The notes under the pieces were generated by a model that was given only the letters and a program-made list of their open reading frames with translations, searched no databases and was not told the DNA's origin. A stretch of DNA of 64,000 nt from Caballeronia sp. LZ062 (GTDB taxonomy: Bacteria > Pseudomonadota > Gammaproteobacteria > Burkholderiales > Burkholderiaceae), in assembly GCF_031450785.1 (NCBI RefSeq), contig NZ_JARTWB010000001.1, positions 310,001 to 374,000 of the forward strand, written 5' to 3'. Of this stretch, positions 48,060 through 55,440 are shown piece after piece (the first letter of the stretch is position 1; each line of letters begins with the position of its first letter). Made by a program: the position numbers and the translations under genes.

Positions 48060-49139
48060 TCAGGCCTGCGCGAGCGCGTTCGCAAGCGCGGCGTTCAACG
48101 CCGACTGCAGCGTTTGACGGTCGAGGTCTTCGCCGATGAGCACGAAGCGGCTCGCGGCTTCGCCTTCGTTCCAGCGACGGTCATAGTAGCTGTCGAAGCG
48201 CCGCCCGACACCTTGCACCACGAGACGCATTGCAGCACCGGGCAATGCAGCGAAGCCCTTGACGCGGTAAATCGTGTGGTTTTCGACGAGCGTCTGCAAC
48301 GCGGCAATGGCCTGTTCGCGGGACTCCACTCGCGCTTCCACGACGACTGAATCGAATGCGTCGTGATGATGATCCGCATGACCATCGTCGTCTGCGGAAC
48401 CATGATGGTCGTGACGAAGATGGATGCTTTCTTCCGACGCCGCTTGCAGGCCGAGCAACGCATGCAGATCCAGCTTGCCCATTTGCGCGGGCACGATCTT
48501 CACTTGCTGCGGAATCTCGGGACGCACCAGCGCTTCCACACGGCGCAGCGCATCGGCATCCATGAGGTCAGTCTTATTGACGATCACGAGATCGGCCGAA
48601 GACAGTTGATCCTCGAATAGTTCATGCAGCGGCGATTCATGGTCCAGATTCGGGTCGGCCTTGCGTTGCGCTTCGACCGCTGCGGGATTCGCGGCGAACT
48701 GTCCGCTCGCGGCGGCAGGGCCATCGACCACCGTGATGACCGCATCCACCGTGAAGGCGTTTTTGATGGACGGCCAGTTGAACGCCTGCACGAGCGGCTT
48801 CGGCAGCGCAAGTCCGGACGTCTCGATCAACACATGATCGATGCGCTCGCGACGTTCCAGCAACTGCTCCATCACCGGATAAAACTCTTCCTGCACCGTG
48901 CAGCAGAGGCACCCGTTAGCGAGTTCATAGAGATTTCGGTCGGTGGATGCGGCTTCGTCGTCGCAACCGATGCCGCAGCCTTTGAGAATCTCCCCGTCGA
49001 TGCCGAGCTCGCCGAATTCGTTCACGATCACGGCCAGGCGCATGCCCTGCGCATTCGACATGATGTGGCGCATCAAGGTAGTCTTGCCGCTGCCGAGAAA
49101 GCCTGTCACGACCGTAACGGGAATCTTGCGGGTTTGCAT
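48060..49139 (-). CDS. cobW: CobW-type metal-chaperone GTPase
   Basis: A 359-residue G3E GTPase. The P-loop is 'VTGFLGSGKTTLMRHI', the metal-binding CXCC motif is 'NGCLCCTV', and the guanine-specificity motif is 'VNKTDLMDA'. A His/Asp-rich loop ('HLRHDHHGSADDDGHADHHH') separates the two domains and probably binds Co2+ or Zn2+. It is thought to deliver cobalt to CobN, which follows it. Start at 49139 with GGAG upstream; a cobalamin riboswitch precedes it. Confidence 0.94.
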   Translation of the reverse strand: MQTRKIPVTVVTGFLGSGKTTLMRHIMSNAQGMRLAVIVNEFGELGIDGEILKGCGIGCDDEAASTDRNLYELANGCLCCTVQEEFYPVMEQLLERRERIDHVLIETSGLALPKPLVQAFNWPSIKNAFTVDAVITVVDGPAAASGQFAANPAAVEAQRKADPNLDHESPLHELFEDQLSSADLVIVNKTDLMDADALRRVEALVRPEIPQQVKIVPAQMGKLDLHALLGLQAASEESIHLRHDHHGSADDDGHADHHHDAFDSVVVEARVESREQAIAALQTLVENHTIYRVKGFAALPGAAMRLVVQGVGRRFDSYYDRRWNEGEAASRFVLIGEDLDRQTLQSALNAALANALAQA

Positions 49140-49243
49140 CGTCGCTCCGTGGCTCGTGTATGCGTGCGTCGTGCGTCGCGCGATGAAGGCATCGCTAGCG
49201 AAACATCTGCGGGGAGACGCGCACGACTGATGGACCGTGGGCC

Positions 49244-49263
49244 ATGCCGCATCCCCGCGGCAT
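49244..49263 (-). promoter_or_regulatory. Expression-platform hairpin candidate of the cobW riboswitch
   Basis: ATGCCGC and GCGGCAT form a perfect seven-base stem with a six-base loop, 14 bases after the aptamer and about 105 before cobW. No T run follows, so control would be through Rho or alternative folding. Confidence 0.4.
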
Positions 49264-49277
49264 AAGCCCTGCGAAAG

Positions 49278-49497
49278 TCTGGCCGGTATCCGGGCTTGCG
49301 ACTCGTTGCGCAGCCTTCCTGCCGCAATGGGCAGTGGCCTCGTGCGCAACGCGCGATATCGCGTGAACCGATACCGCCAGTCGCTTACCGTTGCGGGGGC
49401 AGCGCAGGTTGGCGTGCGTCCGTTCGTATGATGGAGCGATGCGCTTCCTGCTTCCCGTTTAACTGCGCGCGAAAGAAGCTCGCACGCGGGCACCAGA
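49278..49497 (-). promoter_or_regulatory. Cobalamin riboswitch upstream of cobW
   Basis: On the minus strand P1 pairs TCTGG with CCAGA. Inside are GGTGCC, the AAACGGGAAGCAGG segment, GCTGCCCCCGCAACGGTA, GGCCACTGCC, GGAAGGC, and AGCCCGGATACCGGCC, the full landmark series of the cobalamin family. It should lower expression of cobW-cobN-chlI/D when adenosylcobalamin is abundant. Confidence 0.93.
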
Positions 49498-49525
49498 ACT
49501 GCGTGCAGTCTAGGCTGCGCGCGAA

Positions 49526-49550
49526 CGAGCGTCAAGGAAGGCGACGCTCG
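49526..49550. promoter_or_regulatory. Dyad symmetry between the two divergent cobalamin riboswitches
   Basis: CGAGCGTC and GACGCTCG are exact inverted repeats separated by nine bases, in the centre of the 85-base spacer where both promoters must lie. It may be an operator or chance. Confidence 0.35.
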
Positions 49551-49582
49551 AAACGGGTGCTTGTGGTATCGTTGGCCCGCGA

Positions 49583-49796
49583 CTGGTGCTCGCGCGTTCG
49601 CACGAAGCGCGCAGTTAAACGGGAAACAGGAAGCGGCCTCTCAAGACATGAACGACTCGCCAACCTGTGCTGTCCCCGCAACGGTACGCGACCGGCGGCA
49701 TCAGTCTCCATGATGCCGCGCATTGCGCACAAGGCCACTGCCCGTTCACGGTGGGAAGGCTGCGCGATGAAGGCCGCAAGCCCGGATACCGGCCAG
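49583..49796 (+). promoter_or_regulatory. Cobalamin riboswitch upstream of cobE
   Basis: P1 pairs CTGG (49583-49586) with CCAG (49793-49796). The core reads GGTGCT, AAACGGGAAACAGG, GCTGTCCCCGCAACGGTA, GGCCACTGCCC, GGGAAGGC and AGCCCGGATACCGGCC. It is a close inverted copy of the riboswitch at 49278-49497 and should control cobE-cobO-cobB. GGTGCT and GCTGTC differ by one base each from the more common forms. Confidence 0.92.
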
Positions 49797-49811
49797 CGCA
49801 GGGAACGAAGC

Positions 49812-49834
49812 GCATCGCTCGAAAGAAGCGATGC
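49812..49834 (+). promoter_or_regulatory. Expression-platform hairpin candidate of the cobE riboswitch
   Basis: GCATCGCT and AGCGATGC form a perfect eight-base stem with a seven-base loop, 15 bases after the aptamer. It buries the ATG at 49831, which argues against that codon as the cobE start. No T run follows. Confidence 0.45.
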
Positions 49835-49866
49835 ATTCGCCGAACGCCGCCATCCGCGAGGGACGC

Positions 49867-50259
49867 ATGGGCGGCGCGAGCCTTTCACCCATTCGTTCGA
49901 TGATGCCTCCTTGCGCGAGCCAGCGCCGCCTTGCCGTCGGCATCGGCTGCAAACGCGGAGTGAGCGCCGATGCGATCGAAGCCGCCGTCCGCGCGGCGCT
50001 CGATAGCGTCGAGTTCCCGTTCGCATGCATTGCGGTGATCGCGAGCATCGACATCAAGCACGATGAAACCGGCTTGCGCGGCTTCTGCGAGCGTCATGGC
50101 TTGCCGTTGCGCTTGTATTGCGCCGACGACATCGCGAAGATCTGTGCCGATGGCGTATGCGAGCCGTGCGCGCTGCTTGCGAGCGATGGCGGAAAGCTCG
50201 TGGTGCGCAAGACGATCAAGGGTTACGTGACCGTCGCCATCGCAACAATGAAAGCCTGA
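49867..50259 (+). CDS. cobE: CobE, stand-alone CbiG-C-type protein
   Basis: A 130-residue protein. 'LAVGIGCKRGVSADAIEAAV' and 'AVIASIDIKHDETGLRGFCERHGLPLRLY' are the conserved CobE/CbiG-C blocks. Its role in the aerobic pathway is not settled; it is thought to help around the CobJ step or to carry an intermediate. Start at 49867, five bases after GAGGG; ATGs at 49831, 49900 and 49903 have poorer support. First gene behind the riboswitch at 49583. Confidence 0.85.
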   Translation: MGGASLSPIRSMMPPCASQRRLAVGIGCKRGVSADAIEAAVRAALDSVEFPFACIAVIASIDIKHDETGLRGFCERHGLPLRLYCADDIAKICADGVCEPCALLASDGGKLVVRKTIKGYVTVAIATMKA

Positions 50260-50267
50260 TAAAGCCC

Positions 50268-50870
50268 ATGAAAACCGATACCGAATCGCATCTGCGCATG
50301 ACGCAGCGTCGCAAGGAAGGCCACGAAAAGAAGCAGGCCGCCGCGGATCACGAGAAGGGTCTCTTAATCGTCAACACGGGTAATGGCAAGGGCAAGACGA
50401 CGGCGGCGTTCGGCATGGCCGTGCGCGTGCTCGGGCATGGCATGAAGCTCGGCGTCGTTCAATTCATCAAGGGCGCGCTGCATACGTCGGAGCGCGATTT
50501 CCTGAGCGCAGTCGCCAATTGCGACTTCGTGACGATGGGCGACGGCTATACGTGGAACACGCAGAACCGCGAGGCCGACATGGCGACTGCACGGAAAGGC
50601 TGGAACGAAGCGCGGCGCATGATCGAAAGCGGCGAATATCAGATGGTCGTGCTCGACGAGCTCAACACCGTGCTCAAGTACGAATACTTGCCGCTCGACG
50701 AAGTGCTCGACGTGTTGAAGGCGCGTCCCGCCATGCTGCATGTGGTGGTCACGGGCCGCCATGCGCCGGATGCGCTCGTCGACATGGCGGACCTCGTCAC
50801 GGAGATGCGGCTCGTGAAGCATCCGTATCGCGAGCAAGGCGTGAAAGCGCAACGCGGCGTCGAGTTCTGA
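50268..50870 (+). CDS. cobO: Cob(I)yrinic acid a,c-diamide adenosyltransferase, CobA/CobO type
   Basis: A 200-residue protein, the normal length. A basic N-terminus is followed by the P-loop 'VNTGNGKGKTTAAFGMAVR' (about 36-54), and 'VVLDELNTVLKYEYLP' and 'VVVTGRHAPDALVDMADLVTEM' are conserved. It adenosylates Co(I) corrinoids with ATP. The start lies eight bases after the cobE stop. Confidence 0.95.
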   Translation: MKTDTESHLRMTQRRKEGHEKKQAAADHEKGLLIVNTGNGKGKTTAAFGMAVRVLGHGMKLGVVQFIKGALHTSERDFLSAVANCDFVTMGDGYTWNTQNREADMATARKGWNEARRMIESGEYQMVVLDELNTVLKYEYLPLDEVLDVLKARPAMLHVVVTGRHAPDALVDMADLVTEMRLVKHPYREQGVKAQRGVEF

Positions 50871-50874
50871 CGCC

Positions 50875-52173
50875 ATGCCGTCCTGCCCCGCACTCTTCAT
50901 CGGCGCGAGCGCCTCGCATCAAGGCAAAACCACGGTGACGGCCGCACTTGCGCGCCATCATGCGCGGCGCGGCTTGAACGTGCGCGTGTTCAAGACCGGG
51001 CCGGATTTTCTGGACCCGATGATTCTCGAACGCGCGTGCGGATCGCCCGTTTATTCGCTGCATCTGTCGATGGTCGGTCTCGACGCATGTCGTGCTTTGC
51101 TTGCACAGGCCGCGCGTGAAGCCGATCTCATTCTGATAGAAGGCGTCATGGGTCTGTTCGATGGCACGCCCAGCAGCGCCGATCTTGCTGCCGCATTCAA
51201 CGTTCCGGTGCTTGCGGTGATCGGCGCGCATGGCATGGCGCAGACGTTCGGCGCGGTGGCCTTCGGACTCGCGCGTTATCGCGCGGACGTGCCGTTTTAT
51301 GGCGTGCTCGCCAATCGCGTTGCATCCGCACGGCATGCGCAGATGTTGGCCGAAGCGATTCCAGACGGTCTGCGTTATTGCGGGCATCTCTCCAACGCGG
51401 ACGACATTGCGCTGCCTGAGCGCCACCTTGGCCTCACGCAAGCGCAAGAAGTCGCGGGACTCGATGCGCGTCTTGATCGCGCCGCCGATGCCATTGCGGC
51501 TACAGCGCTTGCCGACATGCCGCCGCCCGTTCACTTCGAGGACGCCGCGCTTGAAGCGCCGCCGCGCCTGCTCGAAGGCCTGCATATCGCAATGGCGCGA
51601 GACGCGGCCTTCTCGTTCGTCTATCCGGCTAATGTGGACTTGCTGATCGCAATGGGCGCACACGTCACATCATTTTCGCCGCTAGCCGATGAACCCGCGC
51701 CCGACGACGCCGATGCGCTGTATCTTCCCGGCGGCTATCCGGAACTGCATGCGGCCACGCTCGTGTCGAACATGCGCACGCGCGCATCGATCGAAGCGCA
51801 TGTGGCGCGTCAACGGGCTGTCGTCGCGGAATGCGGCGGCATGTTGTATCTGCTCGACACGCTGACGGATATTCAGGCCACGAAGCACGCGATGCTCGGC
51901 CTACTGCCTGGCCACGCCGTCATGCAACGCCGCCTCGCGCGTCTTGCCATGCAGCGGCTCGATACGAAGCACGGCGCACTCACCGGCCATACGTTTCATT
52001 ACTCCACGCTCGATACACCCATGCAGCCGCATCTGACTTCGAAACATGCAACGACGGGCGCTGAGGGCGAAGGCCTTTATCGCCACGGCCCGATCACAGC
52101 CACTTATATGCACGCCTATTGGCCATCGAATCCCGCCGCTGCCGCTGCGTTCTTCCGCTGCGAATCGCTATGA
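50875..52173 (+). CDS. cobB: Cobyrinate/hydrogenobyrinate a,c-diamide synthase
   Basis: A 432-residue amidotransferase. The N-terminal ATP-binding domain has 'IGASASHQGKTTVTAALARH', and the C-terminal class I glutaminase domain has 'LYLPGGYPELHA' and the nucleophile Cys in 'VVAECGGMLYLLDT'. It amidates the a and c side chains using glutamine. In the aerobic route this precedes CobN, so the naming CobB is preferred to CbiA. Four bases after cobO. Confidence 0.94.
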   Translation: MPSCPALFIGASASHQGKTTVTAALARHHARRGLNVRVFKTGPDFLDPMILERACGSPVYSLHLSMVGLDACRALLAQAAREADLILIEGVMGLFDGTPSSADLAAAFNVPVLAVIGAHGMAQTFGAVAFGLARYRADVPFYGVLANRVASARHAQMLAEAIPDGLRYCGHLSNADDIALPERHLGLTQAQEVAGLDARLDRAADAIAATALADMPPPVHFEDAALEAPPRLLEGLHIAMARDAAFSFVYPANVDLLIAMGAHVTSFSPLADEPAPDDADALYLPGGYPELHAATLVSNMRTRASIEAHVARQRAVVAECGGMLYLLDTLTDIQATKHAMLGLLPGHAVMQRRLARLAMQRLDTKHGALTGHTFHYSTLDTPMQPHLTSKHATTGAEGEGLYRHGPITATYMHAYWPSNPAAAAAFFRCESL

Positions 52174-52400
52174 CGGTCATCGACCTTTCCTTCACTATTC
52201 AGCGTGCGAAATCGCAAGAGCCCGTCGGTTCACCGTGCACCGGCGTATGCAAGATCGACCCCGCGCACGGTCTGTGCGCGGGATGCTTCAGGAGCCGGGA
52301 AGAAATCAAGTCGTTCCGGTCGATGGACGATGCCGCGAAGCTCGCGCTATTGGACGTTTTGCCCGGACGGCAAGCGGCACTGTCGCAAGGGAACGCTTAA
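52170..52400 (+). CDS. DUF1289 protein coupled to cobB
   Basis: A 76-residue protein whose ATG overlaps the cobB stop (ATGA). Four cysteines, Cys23, Cys27, Cys36 and Cys39 ('SPCTGVCKIDPAHGLCAGC'), form the DUF1289 pattern and could hold Zn or Fe-S. The family has no established function that I can vouch for, though some members are found beside Fe-S or oxidoreductase genes. Its end overlaps the cbtA end by four bases, tail to tail. Confidence 0.85.
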   Translation: MTVIDLSFTIQRAKSQEPVGSPCTGVCKIDPAHGLCAGCFRSREEIKSFRSMDDAAKLALLDVLPGRQAALSQGNA

Positions 52401-53167
52401 GCCGTCGCCATGCTCCGCAACGCGGGCCGTTCAAGTTCGCGTGCGGCGAGCGCACCGAAGAGAAGCCCGAGCGTCGTCCAGATGACGACCTGAATGCCGA
52501 TGGCTGCCACGCGGAAATCCCACAACAGCGACGCGGCGAAACCCGCCGGCACTTCGTCGACGCGCGGCAGCGCGAACTGCACGAGCAGCATCGACGCGAT
52601 ATAGAAAGCGCCCGCGATCATCGTCGCATTCCACTCGCCGCGACGCGCGCGCAAACGCCTTTGCAGCATGACGGCCACTACTGCTGCCGCGATGGACAGT
52701 GCCAACATGCCGAAGAACAATGCCGTGCGCGGACCGATAGTCGCCGCGTTGCCGACCGAAGGCGGATTTGGCGGATACTTTAGGAAAGGCACGACTGCAA
52801 CGCTCAAGAAGCCGAACATCGCGAGCAATGCCGATGTGCCACGCGCGCGCAAGGCGCCGAACCGGCCATAAGCAAAAGCGAATACGAGCGAGAAGATGCC
52901 GCCCAGTGCCGTACCGAATACCGCCACAGCCGTGAAGAGGCCGAGGCCTGACTGCGTATCACGGCTCACGAGTTCTTCGTCGCTGTCGTGTGCGTGTGAA
53001 TGCACTGCGCCTTCGTGATGCTCGTGCTCATGCCCCTGCGCGTGGCCCTCTTCGAAAGCGATCGCACGTGCGACGAACGGCTCACCGATCACCTTGGCAA
53101 AGCCGAAGCCGAGCAGGCCCGCGACGAAGCCCGCGATCATGCCGCGTATCAACAAACTGCGGATCAT
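52397..53167 (-). CDS. cbtA: Cobalt transporter subunit CbtA
   Basis: A 256-residue membrane protein with about six helices. 'MIRSLLIRGMIAGFVAGLLG' opens it, and a His-rich loop after the first helix ('EGHAQGHEHEHHEGAVHSHA') probably gathers metal. CbtA is predicted with CbtB to be a B12-regulated cobalt uptake system. AAGGA is a good ribosome-binding site. Nine bases after cbtB. Confidence 0.92.
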   Translation of the reverse strand: MIRSLLIRGMIAGFVAGLLGFGFAKVIGEPFVARAIAFEEGHAQGHEHEHHEGAVHSHAHDSDEELVSRDTQSGLGLFTAVAVFGTALGGIFSLVFAFAYGRFGALRARGTSALLAMFGFLSVAVVPFLKYPPNPPSVGNAATIGPRTALFFGMLALSIAAAVVAVMLQRRLRARRGEWNATMIAGAFYIASMLLVQFALPRVDEVPAGFAASLLWDFRVAAIGIQVVIWTTLGLLFGALAARELERPALRSMATA

Positions 53168-53176
53168 GGCGCGTCC

Positions 53177-53413
53177 TTAGTGGCAGGGAAAGCCGAGCAA
53201 GTGCCGGCCGTCATGCACGAATTCGTGAACGACCATGCCGGAAAAGATGGACGTCGCGCCTTGCTCCGCGCCGACGAAATAAATGGCGATCAACAAAATC
53301 AGGCCGATGAACACGGCCCAAGGCAAGACTTCACGCACCGGAATAGGTACGGGTGCATCCAGGGCGGGCGAAACTGAGGCGGCGGCATGCACCGGCGCGT
53401 GAGCGACAATCAT
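53177..53413 (-). CDS. cbtB: Cobalt transporter subunit CbtB
   Basis: A 78-residue protein with a single membrane helix ('AVFIGLILLIAIYFVGAEQG') and a C-terminal His pattern, 'VVHEFVHDGRHLLGFPCH', typical of CbtB. It forms the cobalt transporter with CbtA. GGAGAAA precedes the ATG, and a compact cobalamin riboswitch lies 43 bases upstream. Confidence 0.92.
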   Translation of the reverse strand: MIVAHAPVHAAASVSPALDAPVPIPVREVLPWAVFIGLILLIAIYFVGAEQGATSIFSGMVVHEFVHDGRHLLGFPCH

Positions 53414-53455
53414 GATTTTCTCCAGGGAAAAGCGCGTCCCGATAGACGAAAGAGT

Positions 53456-53550
53456 TTGCAGCGGGGTCTGACTCGCGGACCGTCTTGACGACGAACCCGC
53501 TCACAGTGGCGCGACCGTGCCGGGTTTGCACCGGCTTCCTCGCACTGCAA
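53456..53550 (-). promoter_or_regulatory. Compact cobalamin riboswitch upstream of cbtBA
   Basis: On the minus strand P1 pairs TTGCAG with CTGCAA. The core shows GGAAGCCGGTGCAAACCCGG, CACGGTCGCGCCACTGTGA and GAGTCAGACCC, the usual form before cbtAB. It is about 95 bases, less than half the length of the other three. It lies 43 bases before cbtB, close enough to hide the ribosome-binding site. Confidence 0.92.
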
Positions 53551-53591
53551 GCTTGCCATTCTATGACGATTGCGGGCAAAGTAAAGCAACG

Positions 53592-54167
53592 ATGCTCCTA
53601 CTGCCTCATTCATTGAACGCCATTTTTCTCTGCCACGCTGCCACTCACGCTATGAAAGCCGCTCGTTTTCCGACGGGTGACGGGTTGCCCGCACGCGATG
53701 ACCGTGCGGCGCTCAAGCAACGCTTCGAGAGCTTCGATGGCCGCGTAATAACGAGTCCCGCAGCGGCTGCACGCGCAACCGCCGCGTGGATTACGGAGAC
53801 GTTCGCCATCAACGACACGTTTCGCGATCTGGACTACGGCCACTGGCGTGGCCATTCGATCCGTGCGGTCACAGAGCGAGATGGAGAAGGCGTGGCCGCA
53901 TGGTTATCGAATCCCGAAGCGCGCCCTCACGGCGGCGAGAGCATCGCAATGCTTCGTGAGCGCGTCTCAACGGCGCTTTCCGGCCTCGTCCGCGACAATG
54001 CGTCTGAGGAGCGGTGCCTGATCGTTACACATGCCATCGTCATGAAAGCCGTGTTGACGCATGTGCAACAGAAGCCGCTCGAATCAATCTTCGCGATGGA
54101 CTTCGCGCCGCTGTCATCCATATCGCTGGACTATGACCGGACGCGCCGCATCTGGAGCGCGTCCTGA
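53592..54167 (+). CDS. Histidine-phosphatase-fold protein with altered catalytic arginines
   Basis: A 191-residue protein. His15 in 'IFLCHAATHAMKAARFP' is the nucleophile position, but the usual Arg before it is Cys14. The second Arg, expected in 'SPxxRAxxT', is Ala59 ('SPAAAARATA'). The acid is Asp79 in 'FRDLDYGHWRG' and the second His is His147 in 'LIVTHAIV'. Next to cbtBA and cobB it would be read as an alpha-ribazole phosphatase (CobC), but the missing arginines make ordinary phosphatase activity doubtful. Start at 53592 is the best ATG; its ribosome-binding site is weak. Confidence 0.75.
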   Translation: MLLLPHSLNAIFLCHAATHAMKAARFPTGDGLPARDDRAALKQRFESFDGRVITSPAAAARATAAWITETFAINDTFRDLDYGHWRGHSIRAVTERDGEGVAAWLSNPEARPHGGESIAMLRERVSTALSGLVRDNASEERCLIVTHAIVMKAVLTHVQQKPLESIFAMDFAPLSSISLDYDRTRRIWSAS

Positions 54168-54238
54168 ACTTCGTCGCGCGGCGCCAACTCCAACCTAATC
54201 GACGGCATGGCGCTGTCGATTCGCTCAAGGAGACTCAC

Positions 54239-54610
54239 ATGGCGCACTATGTGGATGGTTTCGTTGTACCGGTGCCCGCGGCAAAGGTAGATGCCTACCG
54301 TGTCATGGCTGAGCAGGCGGGCAAGATATGGCTCGAACACGGTGCACTGCAATTCGTCGAGAGCATTGCCGAGGACGTCAACCCGGGAAAACTCACTTCA
54401 TTCCCGCAAAGCGTGCAACTGAAAGAAGACGAAACAGTGGCGTTCTCGTGGATACTCTATGAATCGCGCGAGCAACGCGACGCGGTCAACGCCAAAGTCA
54501 TGAATGACCCGCGCCTGAAGGCCATGATGGAAAACGGCGAGCCGCCGTTCGATGCGAAGCGGATGTTCTTCGGCGGCTTTGCGACCATCGTGGAACTGGC
54601 GCGCGCCTAA
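54239..54610 (+). CDS. DUF1428 protein
   Basis: A 123-residue protein of the DUF1428 (YbaA-like) family, a ferredoxin-like dimer fold related to EthD/ABM proteins: 'MAHYVDGFVVPVPAAKVDAY', 'EDVNPGKLTSFPQSVQLKED' and the end 'FDAKRMFFGGFATIVE'. Function unknown; probably cytoplasmic. AAGGAG lies seven bases upstream. Confidence 0.88.
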   Translation: MAHYVDGFVVPVPAAKVDAYRVMAEQAGKIWLEHGALQFVESIAEDVNPGKLTSFPQSVQLKEDETVAFSWILYESREQRDAVNAKVMNDPRLKAMMENGEPPFDAKRMFFGGFATIVELARA

Positions 54611-54649
54611 GCATTGGTTTGTTCGGTCACCACGAAGGAAAACATCGAC

Positions 54650-54964
54650 ATGTACATCGCCATGAATCGCTTCAAGATCGTGCCGGGCGCGGAAGCCGAC
54701 TTCGAGCGCCTATGGACGAGCCGCGACACGCATCTGAAGGACGTGCCGGGCTTCGTCGAATTTCATTTGCTCAAGGGTCCGGCGAAGGACGACCACGTGC
54801 TCTATTCCAGCCATACGATCTGGGCGAATCAGGCCGCATTCGACGACTGGACACGCTCGGACGCGTTTCGCGCCGCGCATCGCAATGCCGGCGGCGAAAC
54901 GCGCCAACTTTATCTGGGGCACCCGGAGTTCGAAGGCTTCGAAGTGATTCAGACGCTCAAATAA
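54650..54964 (+). CDS. ABM-fold monooxygenase-like protein (HmoA/IsdG-like)
   Basis: A 104-residue protein with the dimeric alpha/beta barrel fold: 'MYIAMNRFKIVPGAEADFE', 'VPGFVEFHLLKG' and 'YSSHTIWANQAAFDDWTRS' fit antibiotic-biosynthesis-monooxygenase and haem-degrading relatives. 'AHRNAGG' carries a His where the haem ligand sits in IsdG-like enzymes, but haem binding is not certain. AAGGAAA precedes the ATG at 54650. It follows the DUF1428 gene by 39 bases, likely cotranscribed. Confidence 0.8.
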   Translation: MYIAMNRFKIVPGAEADFERLWTSRDTHLKDVPGFVEFHLLKGPAKDDHVLYSSHTIWANQAAFDDWTRSDAFRAAHRNAGGETRQLYLGHPEFEGFEVIQTLK

Positions 54965-55038
54965 CACGCCTCTTTTACACGTTGATGAAAAAACGTGCTT
55001 AATGAAGGTGCGCCTCAAGCGCCCGCAGCTTTCGATTC

Positions 55039-55371
55039 TCAGGCCTTCGCACCGCGCGCCATGCGCTGCAAGGTCGAAGAATCGATGGCAGCGGCGCATA
55101 TGCGCACCGCCTCTTTGAGCGTGCGCGGCCTTCCGGCTCCGAACTCCGACTCGAGCATGGCGACGGCACGCACACGCTCTTCGTTGCCGAGCTGTTCGCC
55201 AGTTGCCATCTCAAGGACGGAGATGAAATAAGCGGCGGGCGGTGCAGCACGCCCTTGTACGGACGGCGCCGGGGCCCGCGCTTCCGCCAGGTCGCTGGTG
55301 TGGGCGGTCCGGTGTACAGCCGGCCACATTACCCGGTCAAAGTCGTTTCGACTGTTCATTGATCTGTTCAT
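55039..55371 (-). CDS. Hypothetical protein
   Basis: A 110-residue frame. The C-terminal half ('LGNEERVRAVAMLESEFGAG' and 'RTLKEAVRICAAAIDSSTLQ') is likely helical and codon use matches the genome; the N-terminal half is low-complexity. No domain recognised, and the ribosome-binding site is weak, so the start is uncertain. Confidence 0.5.
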   Translation of the reverse strand: MNRSMNSRNDFDRVMWPAVHRTAHTSDLAEARAPAPSVQGRAAPPAAYFISVLEMATGEQLGNEERVRAVAMLESEFGAGRPRTLKEAVRICAAAIDSSTLQRMARGAKA

Positions 55372-55440
55372 TCGCTAAGTGCTTGAGCGCCGACGCGCTA
55401 ACGTCATCGAGCGAACTTACAGCAAGGCTCGTACCACCTG

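Noticed and set aside
49831..50259. cobE starting at ATG 49831
   Set aside because: That ATG lies in the stem of a perfect hairpin and lacks a ribosome-binding site; 49867 follows GAGGG.
53592..54167. Naming the phosphatase-fold gene cobC
   Set aside because: Both active-site arginines are missing, so the specific function is not supported.
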